Made by a program: the position numbers and the translations under genes. Positions 9,442 to 17,315 of a stretch of DNA of 64,000 nucleotides are shown in pieces; positions within the stretch are counted from its first letter, which is position 1; every line of letters starts with the position of its first letter. Source of the DNA: JBGPTK01 sp963797765 (lineage in GTDB: Bacteria > Acidobacteriota > Terriglobia > Acidiferrales > UBA7541); the NCBI GenBank assembly GCA_963797765.1, contig CAWCQU010000004.1, positions 62,001 through 126,000 of the forward strand, written 5' to 3'. The notes under the pieces are model-generated. The model searched no databases. It was not told the DNA's origin and saw only the letters and a list, made by a program, of their open reading frames with translations.

Positions 9442-9510
9442 TGCCAATCACCTCAATTCAGGCCGACTTGTTTCACTTCTTCTATTAGCCCGTAACCCAG
9501 AGTTAAAATC

Positions 9511-9526
9511 AGTGACCTAAATCACA
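9511..9526. promoter_or_regulatory. CRP/FNR-superfamily type binding site
   Basis: The dyad reads aGTGA-N6-TCACA, nine of ten positions of the CRP consensus, and also resembles an FNR/DNR site. It overlaps the stop codon of the hemerythrin gene and lies about 70 bp upstream of the flavoprotein start, a fitting place to activate the respiratory operon. No binding protein is encoded in the window. Confidence 0.42.
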
Positions 9527-10089
9527 TCGGCATTCGCTCTTGCAATTTCCGCGAGTAGCAGCGCCATTCGTGCGTGCAGGCGATCCTGGGTGCCTACGCC
9601 GAACTTTTCGATCTCGGCTTGCTCAAAATCGGCGGCCAGTGAAGCTTGTTCGTCCGGTGTGAGAATCTGCTCCGCCATGCAAAAGAGAATGTTGTTCTCT
9701 TTCAGAATGTGTTCACGAAGTAGTTGGGAATAAGCTCCGGCCGCTTGAGCCCAACGTCTGCCGGCTGCTTCTGGCTCCTTTTCGAATTCCGAAGCGGCCA
9801 CCTCCATTTCGCGAATCAACTCTCTTCCGTGATCGTGTTCATGCAACATCACTCCGATGGGGCCGCCGTCTCGGGGAATCCCGCGCCGCTCCAGGAGCGG
9901 GAAAAGCAATTCCTCTTCCTTGCCGTGGTGGGAGCGGTCGGCGAATAGCTGGAAGAATTCAAGCAATCCTTGCAGGGTGGAAGGTTGGACGGGGTTACCA
10001 ACCAGCATTTGTCGGGAAGTGTGATCCAGCGCATCCAGCATCTTGAGAATGGCATCGTGTTCTTTGCGAAGTATTTCCGTGGCCAACAT
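9517..10089 (-). CDS. Hemerythrin-domain protein
   Basis: This 190-residue all-helical protein has the HHE pattern expected for a di-iron site: an early HDA, then SHHGKEEE, HEHDHGR and HILKENN. Such proteins sense or scavenge oxygen or nitric oxide, or help repair iron-sulfur clusters (YtfE/ScdA group, though the N-terminal ScdA domain is absent). AAGGAGG stands 8 nt before the ATG at 10089, which I prefer over an upstream ATG at 10134. It lies between an Rrf2 regulator and the respiratory operon, consistent with a role in nitrosative or oxidative protection of that chain. Confidence 0.87.
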   Translation of the reverse strand: MLATEILRKEHDAILKMLDALDHTSRQMLVGNPVQPSTLQGLLEFFQLFADRSHHGKEEELLFPLLERRGIPRDGGPIGVMLHEHDHGRELIREMEVAASEFEKEPEAAGRRWAQAAGAYSQLLREHILKENNILFCMAEQILTPDEQASLAADFEQAEIEKFGVGTQDRLHARMALLLAEIARANADVI

Positions 10090-10150
10090 GGGTACGGCCT
10101 CCTTAAACACGGACAACTGGATGCGTTTATCCATTAATAAAACAAAACAC

Positions 10151-10582
10151 TCATTTCTTCTTTGCTTGCCGCCTCGCCTTGGTCACACGCGCCAGATCGG
10201 CCAGCGAGGTCTCATCGAGCATGTGGTTCATACCGGCGCGGATACTCTTCCATTGCTCATGCAAGGGACATGGATTGCAATTATCGCATTCGGGAAGCCC
10301 GAGTACGCAGCTATCACGAATCTCAGCCCCATCGGTGGCAGCGACGATCGCGCTCAACGGAACCTGGTATGCAGCAGCCGCCAATTCGTAGCCTCCGTAC
10401 ATTCCCTTGAAGGACCGAATTAGCCGGCGTCTTGTCAGAGTTTGGAGAATCTTCCAAAGGAAAGGCATGGGAATATTTTCGGCCCCCGAAATTTCGCGAG
10501 CTCCAGCCCGCTTCCCCGGCTCCCGAGAAGCGAGAAATGTCATGGCGCGAATGGCATATTCGGTTGAGCGCGGAAATAACAT
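10151..10582 (-). CDS. Rrf2-family transcriptional regulator, probable Fe-S sensor
   Basis: The 143-residue protein has the Rrf2 winged helix at its N terminus (STEYAIRAMTFLA through a recognition helix around IPMPFLWKILQTL). Near residues 92-107 it has a cysteine cluster of the form C-x6-C-x2-C-x2-C, able to hold an iron-sulfur cluster as in NsrR and IscR. It is the first gene of the minus-strand block that continues into hemerythrin and the bc-molybdoenzyme genes, so it is the likely local regulator. Whether it senses NO, Fe-S status or redox cannot be told. Confidence 0.88.
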   Translation of the reverse strand: MLFPRSTEYAIRAMTFLASREPGKRAGAREISGAENIPMPFLWKILQTLTRRRLIRSFKGMYGGYELAAAAYQVPLSAIVAATDGAEIRDSCVLGLPECDNCNPCPLHEQWKSIRAGMNHMLDETSLADLARVTKARRQAKKK

Positions 10583-10587
10583 ACTAG

Positions 10588-10603
10588 TGGACCTTATAGT
10601 CCA
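10588..10603. promoter_or_regulatory. Likely Rrf2 autoregulatory operator
   Basis: A perfect inverted repeat TGGAC-N6-GTCCA sits 5 bp upstream of the Rrf2 start codon. Palindromes of this kind with an AT-rich centre are typical operators of Rrf2 proteins, and the placement would block transcription or initiation. The assignment rests on position and symmetry only. Confidence 0.5.
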
Positions 10604-10639
10604 TTAAGAAATAGAAATCAATGTTTTTTAGTGCGCCAT

Positions 10640-11276
10640 AGTTGGAACCACACGATCTGCTCTCGAATGTCGCCGACGGCGTCTGGGAGCTCAACACACA
10701 GGCAATCCGTCACTCGAAGAAGGTCACTTGGCCACACATTAAGAAAGCCAAAAAGAGCGGCGAACGATCGACTTTCTCGACGAAAGCGGACTGAGCCAGC
10801 GGCCGCACCGCTGCCAGACGTGGTCGCGGTGGGGCCACACACGCGTGTTGCAGTATCACTTCAACTGGAAGACACCTTCGGTCATCGCGGGCATCACACT
10901 GTGGAATTTCCATCTCCAGTTGTAACCGGGAACGATCCGCGCCGCAGGTCGTAGCGTTTCTCAAACACCCGCTGCGGCACATTCCCGGAAAGCAGCTGCT
11001 GGTGTTAGACCGGCTGCCTGCGCATCGCAGCCGACTGGTGCAGGGCTTCGTGGCCGCACAGAAGGTCCGCATCCACACCAAGTACCTGCCGGCCCATTCT
11101 CCGGAATTGAATCTCACGGAACAAATCTGGTGCCACGCGAAGCAACATGAATTTCCCAAGGCCCGTCCCAAGGACTTCGCCGAACCGAAGTACGGCGCCC
11201 GCCACCCTCGCCGAAACATGCGCGCCGCCCTTCGCAGATCACCGCTTTCTGGATGCAGGCATCTCTTGGTCAGATG
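10640..11276 (+). pseudogene. IS630-family transposase remnant
   Basis: Translated pieces in different frames give IS630 transposase landmarks: VTWPHIKKAKK near 10722, then FLDESGL with QTWSRWGHTRV (about 10773-10850), then after a stop and frameshift near 10920 the segment FLKHPLRHIPGKQ and YLPAHSPELNLTEQIW (about 10958-11130), the conserved third-acidic-residue region. The N-terminal DNA-binding part is missing and at least two frameshifts are needed. I see no terminal inverted repeats. The element is dead. Confidence 0.75.
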
Positions 11277-11768
11277 ACCTTTATTATGCGAAGAACAGTG
11301 GATCAGACTATTCGAACGGAGCGCTGGCATGAGCCGCCCACTCAGGGTCCAGCAACTACAAACTCCTGGTTTCCTGATTGACCCACGGACGGCCACCCGA
11401 CGAGTGGCTAGACTCGGACTCCAAAAATCGGAGATGCAAAATTCGCACTGTTAGGCATCCGGGGCCTGGAGAACTTGCTCGCGATCCCACGGGCTGACGA
11501 TGGCCGTCCCTTTCGTGAAATCAGAGTGGGAAAGCACAACCTTCCGAGCGAATGGAACCACACTCATCGGATCCGGGCAAGGAGTCTGCAATCAGTTTTG
11601 ATGGCTGACCCTCTGCCCTCATGGCAGAGGGTTTGTTTGGCTTTATCTTCATGATTCTGAAGAAAATAATTCGTCCGGAAAACTGCGCTGTAGTCAAATC
11701 TGTAGATGGTGAAATCAAGCAGTTTCAACACGCAGTCCAGGATTAAGACGGCTAAGTTGTTGATTTTA
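11277..11768. other. Intergenic stretch with no recognisable gene
   Basis: This roughly 490 bp stretch follows the transposase remnant and ends at tRNA-Arg. Apart from a terminator-like hairpin at 11609-11640 I see no coding signal, no family motif and no clear promoter. It is probably decayed insertion sequence or ancient coding DNA. Confidence 0.5.
11609..11640 (+). terminator. Rho-independent terminator-like hairpin
   Basis: A perfect 10-bp stem (ACCCTCTGCC / GGCAGAGGGT) with a 5-nt loop is followed by TTGTTTGG on the plus strand. No intact plus-strand gene ends here, so it may be left over from a lost gene or the mobile element. Confidence 0.5.
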
Positions 11769-11845
11769 TGGCGCGCCCGGAGAGATTCGAACTCCCGACC
11801 CTCTGCTTCGAAGGCAGATGCTCTATCCAGCTGAGCTACGGGCGC
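11769..11845 (-). tRNA. tRNA-Arg (anticodon TCG)
   Basis: The cloverleaf folds completely: acceptor GCGCCCG/CGGGCGC, D arm GCTC/GAGC, anticodon stem TCTGC/GCAGA around loop CTTCGAA, and T arm GGGAG-TTCGAAT-CTCTC. The anticodon TCG reads CGA (Arg). The 3' CCA is encoded. Confidence 0.95.
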
Positions 11846-12124
11846 GCAGTGTAAGTTAGTTTGATTCTAAAGCATTTTCTGTCGATCCAAAAACCTATTC
11901 GTCAGTCTATCAGCCGATGACAAGTCGGCGTTTGATAAGCCAACCGCCCCCAGAAAAGTAAACAGCGTGCTTTAAGGCACTCCTCCAGAAACCAGTTAAA
12001 ACGCCGTCGTCATTTCCCAGGAGCGCGTGCCATAAATTGCTTGGAAGCTGCTTTGTGGCATCTTTACGGATTGACCTCTCACTGGGTTTGGGCTGGAATG
12101 ACGGAACTGGTGCACCGGTTAATT

Positions 12125-12558
12125 TTACAGTTCCTCTGAAAACAAGGCTGAGGCGTTCTTGATTGAGCCTTGTATGCAGTGCCGCCTGAAGAATTGTGAC
12201 GAAAAATTCGGAGGAAGTTGCCAGAGAATAGGTCCAAGCTTCGGACCCAGACACAGAACGCCAGAAGCCAGGAAATTTGTGGGGGTACCTTTACATCGAT
12301 CAAGCGCTTCATGTGAGTGATGAACCGCGGCCCTTTCACGGAGAAAACGAAATCGATGGGCGTTTCAGCAGCCCAGGCATCGAAATATTCGGGACGCTGC
12401 AAGGAATAGAAAGTCCCGTTCATTTCGATTGAGCGAAAAACACCAGAGACATAAGCGAGTTCTTTTTTCTGCGGGAGCTTGGAAGGATAAAAGACTCCAC
12501 GCCAGGGAGGATATCTCCAGCCCGAAATTCCAATGCGCACCGTACCGGGAGCACCCAA
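12125..12558 (-). pseudogene. DUF72-family protein, frameshifted and truncated
   Basis: Residues 1-93 match the N terminus of DUF72 (YecE-like) proteins: VRIGISGWRYPPWRGVFYP, then NGTFYSLQRPEYF and FVFSVKGPRFITHMKRL. Near 12275 the frame is lost; the next family segment (NFLASGVLCLGPKLGPILWQ, LPPNF) continues in another frame and then degenerates to a stop at 12125. Intact family members are about 240-300 residues. The function of the family is unknown. Confidence 0.75.
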
Positions 12559-12900
12559 AACCGTTCCGCAATGTGGCCCATTTCACAGCACGTGCGCAAC
12601 CCTTTTTCAAATCAGCAATGAAGTGCTTCATCGCGTGGTGCCGAGCCTATTCGTCGGGCGCGCGCAAAATGCAGGAAAATATTGTTTCCGCGAAAGCGGA
12701 AATTGTTCGCACTTTTTCGTGCACTCCAATCAAATCCAGTTTGCACGGTTTTCACTGATCGTTATACTCGTCGTAAATGGTCATTAGACCGGAACCCATG
12801 TGGCGGCAGCACTGCAATATCTATGGGCAAGGACTTCAAGTTTTCAGCAGAACAGACGTGCAATCGGAGAGTCAGTTGATGCAGCTAGAAGTAACAGAAA
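12559..12900. other. Intergenic stretch with no recognisable gene
   Basis: About 340 bp between the broken DUF72 gene and tRNA-Cys. Short open frames occur on the plus strand but have no family motif, no convincing ribosome-binding site and partly overlap the pseudogene. Upstream sequences of the dead gene are the likely origin. Confidence 0.5.
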
Positions 12901-12977
12901 TGGAGGCGCGGGTGGGATTTGAACCCACGAATCGAGGTTTTGCAGACCTCTCCCTTAGGCCTCTTGGGTACCGCGCC
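12901..12977 (-). tRNA. tRNA-Cys (anticodon GCA)
   Basis: Acceptor GGCGCGG/CCGCGCC, anticodon stem GAGGT/ACCTC around loop CTGCAAA, and T arm GTGGG-TTCAAAT-CCCAC are all intact. The anticodon GCA reads UGC. The 3' CCA is encoded (12901-12903). Confidence 0.95.
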
Positions 12978-12987
12978 GTGACTCTGG

Positions 12988-13016
12988 AGTATATCGAAGT
13001 TCGGGAATGTTGTCAG
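12988..13016 (-). promoter_or_regulatory. Sigma70-type promoter of tRNA-Cys
   Basis: On the minus strand CTGACA (13016-13011) and TATACT (12993-12988) are separated by 17 nt, five of six matches at each box. The mature tRNA starts 11 nt downstream of the -10 box, as expected. Confidence 0.65.
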
Positions 13017-13224
13017 GTGTTGTGGCGGCGTCGGAGACAACGGAAGCCCTAAGCAAGAAATAGAAGTGTGCCCTCGAAATACAATCCAGAAGAATCGAGA
13101 GTCTCGCCAAAAACCGTAAGGCTGGCCCGAATTAATGAGATCGGGATAGATCCGGGTAGCCCCGGTCAATGTCATCGGAACGTTCCGATCCAAGACATTA
13201 GGGCGAACTCCAAACGTACTACCG

Positions 13225-14913
13225 CTAGCGGATTTGGAGATCGAAGGGAACACGCGCCTGGATCGGCTCAGATATACGCTTGAGCAGGCGAAACTGATCC
13301 CGGATTGTTGAGCTGCGAATCAATTGGGGGCGTTCCCTGGAGAAGAACATTTCCAGGAACGACCTTTCCTCGGGGAAACGGATAAGCCGAACGCTCGCGC
13401 TTGCGGGAATATGGGCCAGTTGCTTGGAAATTTCGATGGCGCGATCGAGGCCACCCATTTCGTCGACCAGGCCGAGGCCTTTTCCCTGCGCTCCGGTCCA
13501 CACTCTTCCCTGCCCGATCTTGTCGACTGCTTCGACGGTCATCTTGCGGCCATTGGCAACACCGTTGGTGAAATCCGAATAGATTTCCTGCATGCCTTTC
13601 AGAATTGCCTGGCGCTGTGAAGGAGTGAAATCCTGCTGTTCGGAAAAGAGCGTGGCATTCTCGCTGGTGGTTACGAAATCCGTGCTGAGCCCCAGCATTT
13701 CATAGAGGCCGGAGATATTCATCTTGCCCGTGACCACTCCAATGGAAGCAGTGATGGTATCCGGCTCGGCCACAATTTTATCCGCGGACATCGAAATCCA
13801 GTAACCACCGGAAGCGGCCACATCCGACATGGAAACGACCACGGGTTTTTGCTTCTTCGCCAGCAACAACTCATGCCGCATCACTTCGCTGGCTAAAGCG
13901 GAACCGCCGCCCGAATCGACGCGCAAGATGATGGCCTTGATTCTGGAATCGTTCCGCGCACGGCGCAGATCGGAAGCCACCGAATCTCCGCCCATCAGCG
14001 ACCCGTCCAGAACACTGCTGCCGGAATCGCCGGAGACGATCGTGCCAGTGGCATAGACCACCGCAATATCCTCCGAACCGTCGTTCCTGATTTCCTTGCG
14101 GTAATCGGCGAGATCGACGGGGCGCCAATCGCCGTTTTTCTGATCGAAGTATTGCTGCACTTCATCCCAGAACGCGAGCTTGTCGACCAGTTTATTGGAG
14201 AGCGCTTCCGACGCGAGAAATGGCCCTTTTTGGACGAGCGAATCGAACTGCGCGCGATCCATCTTGCGCGCCTGCGAAGACTCGATGACATATTGATCGT
14301 AAATGCTGTGGAGAAGTGATTCCGTTTCCTCCTTGTGCGCCGCGGTAAATTTCTTTTCGGTGTACTCGTTGGAAGCCGCTTTGAAATCGCCGATGTGGTA
14401 CATATTCGGAACGATTTTCAGCTTATCCAGAGCGCCGCGGTAGAAGAGCGCTCCAGCCATCAGGCCGCGGATATCGACAGGCGCCGTCGGAACCAGCCAA
14501 ACCTGATCGCAAGCAGAGGCGACGAAATATTCGGGATTTCCGATGCCGTCGTAACCGAGGAAGCAAATCGAGGGCTTGCGGCTTTCGCGGAAACTGATGA
14601 TACGGGAGCGGATTTCCTCGAGCTTGGCCCAGCCAGTTTCCAGCGGGCCGATCTTTACGACCAGCCCAGTGATACGCGGATCGCTTTTGGCTGTGTCGAT
14701 CGAGTCCACAATCTCATGCTGAACGGGGGTGTAGCCTCCGCTCAACACCGACATCAGATCACTCGACCTCTGTTCTTCGATTTCACCGTTCAATTCCAGT
14801 ATCAACACCGATTTCGAGCTGATGCGATTGCCCGAGAAAGCCGCCCAGCCGACTAGAACAATCACACCGAGAACGGCCAAGATCACCAGCGCCCGTTTTT
14901 TGCCCCACGTCAT
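13225..14913 (-). CDS. sppA: Signal peptide peptidase SppA, 67K type
   Basis: The 562-residue protein has an N-terminal membrane anchor (about residues 8-26) and two tandem S49 protease domains, the long E. coli-type architecture. The catalytic Lys is in GDFKAASNEYT (about 185) and the nucleophilic Ser in DVAASGGYWIS (about 370). It degrades cleaved signal peptides in the inner membrane, with the active site on the periplasmic side. It stands alone between tRNA-Cys and galT. Confidence 0.93.
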   Translation of the reverse strand: MTWGKKRALVILAVLGVIVLVGWAAFSGNRISSKSVLILELNGEIEEQRSSDLMSVLSGGYTPVQHEIVDSIDTAKSDPRITGLVVKIGPLETGWAKLEEIRSRIISFRESRKPSICFLGYDGIGNPEYFVASACDQVWLVPTAPVDIRGLMAGALFYRGALDKLKIVPNMYHIGDFKAASNEYTEKKFTAAHKEETESLLHSIYDQYVIESSQARKMDRAQFDSLVQKGPFLASEALSNKLVDKLAFWDEVQQYFDQKNGDWRPVDLADYRKEIRNDGSEDIAVVYATGTIVSGDSGSSVLDGSLMGGDSVASDLRRARNDSRIKAIILRVDSGGGSALASEVMRHELLLAKKQKPVVVSMSDVAASGGYWISMSADKIVAEPDTITASIGVVTGKMNISGLYEMLGLSTDFVTTSENATLFSEQQDFTPSQRQAILKGMQEIYSDFTNGVANGRKMTVEAVDKIGQGRVWTGAQGKGLGLVDEMGGLDRAIEISKQLAHIPASASVRLIRFPEERSFLEMFFSRERPQLIRSSTIRDQFRLLKRISEPIQARVPFDLQIR

Positions 14914-15072
14914 TTCAATCTCCTGTCTGCCAGTACATCTATTACGCGATCAGTTAAACAAAACTAACACCAGGATACGCAAAATGCTATTCGGGTAAAT
15001 TCATCAGAGCGCCAAGCAAGAAGGGCAATGCGCGCGATCCGTTATAGAAGAGACAAATTTGCCAGCACGCGC

Positions 15073-16092
15073 TCAGATGTTGGCAGGGACTTCCACCTGG
15101 GCTTCGCGGAGAAACCGGGCAGCTTCTTCGGGCGGGGTCGGATTGATGTAAAAGCCGGTTCCCCACTCGAAGCCAGCGACCTTGGTGAGTTTGGGCATCA
15201 TTTCGATGTGCCAATGGTAGTGGTCGTTGATTTCCTCGCCGATCGGTGAAGTGTGAATCACGAAATTATAGGCGGGCTTGGCGAGCACGGAATCGACCCG
15301 CGCGAGAATGTCGCGCAGAAGTTTTGCGAGACTTCCATAGATCGTGCTGGATTGATTTTCGAACGAGGAACTGTGCTGTTTCGGCAAGATCCAGGTTTCA
15401 AACGGAAAACGCGGGGCGTAAGGCGCAATGGCAACAAAGGCCGCGTTCTGAGTGATCAGGCGCGTGCCAGTTTCGACTTCCTGGCGGATCATGTCACAAA
15501 AAATACAGCGTTCCTTCTCGTCATAGTAATGCCGGGCGTTGTCGACTTCTTCGCGGACTCGCTTGGGCACAATGGGAAGAGCGATTAGCTGTGAATGAGT
15601 GTGCTCAAGGGATGCGCCAGCGGCTTCTCCGTGATTCTTGAACAGAAGAATGTAGCGGAAGCGTTTGTCATTCTTCAGGTCGAGCATGCGGTCGCGATAG
15701 GCCCAGAGCACTTCTTCAATGGCTTTTTCCGGCAGTGTGGCAAGAGTCATTTTGTGATCGGGCGTTTCCACGATCACTTCGTGCGCACCAATGCCGTTCA
15801 TCTTGTCGAATAGGCCCTCTCCCTGGCGGTCAATATCACCCTCGATGCCCAGAGCCGGAAACTTGTTGGGGACCACGCGAACGCTCCAACCGGGCGCGTC
15901 CTTGCCACTGCCGTTGCGGCCGAATGCCAAAACTTCGGGGGGAGTTTTGCCCTCGTTCCCATAGCAAAAGGGGCAAAAGCCAGTGCCTTTGATCTGTACG
16001 CTTTCTCGGACGAAATCAGTGGGGCGTTTACCGCGATCGGTAGAAATAATCACCCATCGTCCAGTCACCGGGTCTTTGCGAAGTTCAGGCAA
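15073..16092 (-). CDS. galT: Galactose-1-phosphate uridylyltransferase
   Basis: The 339-residue enzyme exchanges UMP between UDP-glucose and galactose-1-phosphate in the Leloir pathway. Visible hallmarks are the zinc-site CPFC near residue 40, the substrate segment around KNHGEAAGASLEHTHSQ with the nucleophilic His of the HxH-x-Q motif, and a second HIT-like half starting near CIFCDM. Other gal genes are not in the window. Confidence 0.92.
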   Translation of the reverse strand: MPELRKDPVTGRWVIISTDRGKRPTDFVRESVQIKGTGFCPFCYGNEGKTPPEVLAFGRNGSGKDAPGWSVRVVPNKFPALGIEGDIDRQGEGLFDKMNGIGAHEVIVETPDHKMTLATLPEKAIEEVLWAYRDRMLDLKNDKRFRYILLFKNHGEAAGASLEHTHSQLIALPIVPKRVREEVDNARHYYDEKERCIFCDMIRQEVETGTRLITQNAAFVAIAPYAPRFPFETWILPKQHSSSFENQSSTIYGSLAKLLRDILARVDSVLAKPAYNFVIHTSPIGEEINDHYHWHIEMMPKLTKVAGFEWGTGFYINPTPPEEAARFLREAQVEVPANI

Positions 16093-16209
16093 AATTTCCT
16101 CCGTCCACCAGCCCTAAAAATCCGGGCTCAAACTTATGATGATTGCCGCTCTATTTTATGCATTCCAGGGATTCGCACAACATCACAGACGCTGGGTTCG
16201 CTTTGCTTG

Positions 16210-16716
16210 TTAACCCTGCTCCGTGAACGCGCCTTTGTGCAGACGAGCCAGCGGAGGCTTTCCCGAACGGTTCTCAATGGCCAAAACGTCGAATCGATAT
16301 GCGGCTTTCGGGATGCGCCGTTCGGCCAGAAAGAGACGCGCCATGCGCGTTACATTCCGGCGCTTTTCGGGCGTGACCGCATCCTCAGGAGTTCCCATCG
16401 CATGGTCGCTGGCCGTTCGAGTTTTCACTTCGACAAAAGCCAGCACGTCCCCGTCATATCCGATCAGATCGATTTCACCCTTGATTCCGTGCGCGGTGTA
16501 GTTCTTCGCCACGATTACATAGCCGTGCCGGCGCAGGTGCCAGTAAGCAAAAGTCTCACCGCGAATCCCAGTTTGCTTTGCTCCCGCCTGACCCTTAGTA
16601 CGGTCGCCTTGTGGCCGCGATCCCGTCCGGCCCAATTTAGGATCATGAGGAGATGTGATCCCATTCTTGGAGGCAAAACTGACGAGGTTGAAAATCAAGT
16701 TTGAAAAAAACGGCAT
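16210..16716 (-). CDS. YraN/UPF0102 family nuclease-fold protein
   Basis: 168 residues. The core has the restriction-endonuclease-like signature of this family: GETFAYWHLRRHGY, then GEIDLIGYD and FVEVKTRT, with Glu/Asp and Lys placed for metal binding. The first 50 residues are variable. Family function is unsettled, with proposals in recombination or Holliday junction processing. It begins 2 bp after the methyltransferase stop, so the two are co-transcribed. Confidence 0.87.
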   Translation of the reverse strand: MPFFSNLIFNLVSFASKNGITSPHDPKLGRTGSRPQGDRTKGQAGAKQTGIRGETFAYWHLRRHGYVIVAKNYTAHGIKGEIDLIGYDGDVLAFVEVKTRTASDHAMGTPEDAVTPEKRRNVTRMARLFLAERRIPKAAYRFDVLAIENRSGKPPLARLHKGAFTEQG

Positions 16717-16718
16717 CG

Positions 16719-17255
16719 CTACTTCACCACCTCAAATTCAAATTCCATCACTTTGCCGCGGATTACGAAACTCAAATAATGTTCCCAGAACCGGCGAAAC
16801 CACGCGGCGTGATTCACCAGGAGCTCGAAGCCAAATGCGCGCCACAAGCGAAGCAAGCGGACCGTAACGCGCCGTTCGCGAACCCGCACCTGCGTATACC
16901 ACATATCCCGTCCGTGCATTCCGCCCGCATAAAAATAAATAAAAGAGTAGGTGTTCAGGTGCCAGCGATGGGTGGGGTCACGGAACGAACTGTAATCAGT
17001 GTAGTGAGGAGTCACGATTACGATTGTACCGCCGGGCCGGGTGATGCGGTGAAATTCCTCCATCGTCGCAATCACGTCCGCAACATGTTCGATCAGGTGG
17101 ATCGCCCGCACCTGGTCGAAGGAATTATCACGGAACGGCAGCCGGCCGTGATCGAGATGGCAGATCACATCCGCGGCCGTGGCTGGGTTCATGTCCACCC
17201 CAATGGCGCCGGGGTATTTTTCGAGCCCGCAACCCACGTCGAGGATGCGCGGCAA
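16719..17255 (-). CDS. Class I SAM-dependent methyltransferase
   Basis: 178 residues. The SAM-binding motif I is LDVGCGLEKYPG at the very N terminus, followed by GVDMNP (motif II) and LPFRDNSFDQVRAIHLIEHV (motifs III/IV), the Methyltransf_11 pattern. The substrate is not evident. It uses a TTG start preceded by GGAGG with 4-nt spacing, and its short N terminus before motif I fits that start. Coupled to the downstream yraN. Confidence 0.85.
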   Translation of the reverse strand: MPRILDVGCGLEKYPGAIGVDMNPATAADVICHLDHGRLPFRDNSFDQVRAIHLIEHVADVIATMEEFHRITRPGGTIVIVTPHYTDYSSFRDPTHRWHLNTYSFIYFYAGGMHGRDMWYTQVRVRERRVTVRLLRLWRAFGFELLVNHAAWFRRFWEHYLSFVIRGKVMEFEFEVVK

Positions 17256-17315
17256 ATTACCTCCTGCCTCGAATTCAGATGGGCAAAGCCGTTAACGCGC
17301 GCGAATTATGCAACA

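Noticed and set aside
11910..12254. 114-codon minus-strand frame near tRNA-Arg
   Set aside because: It overlaps the decayed end of the DUF72 pseudogene in another frame and matches no family I know.
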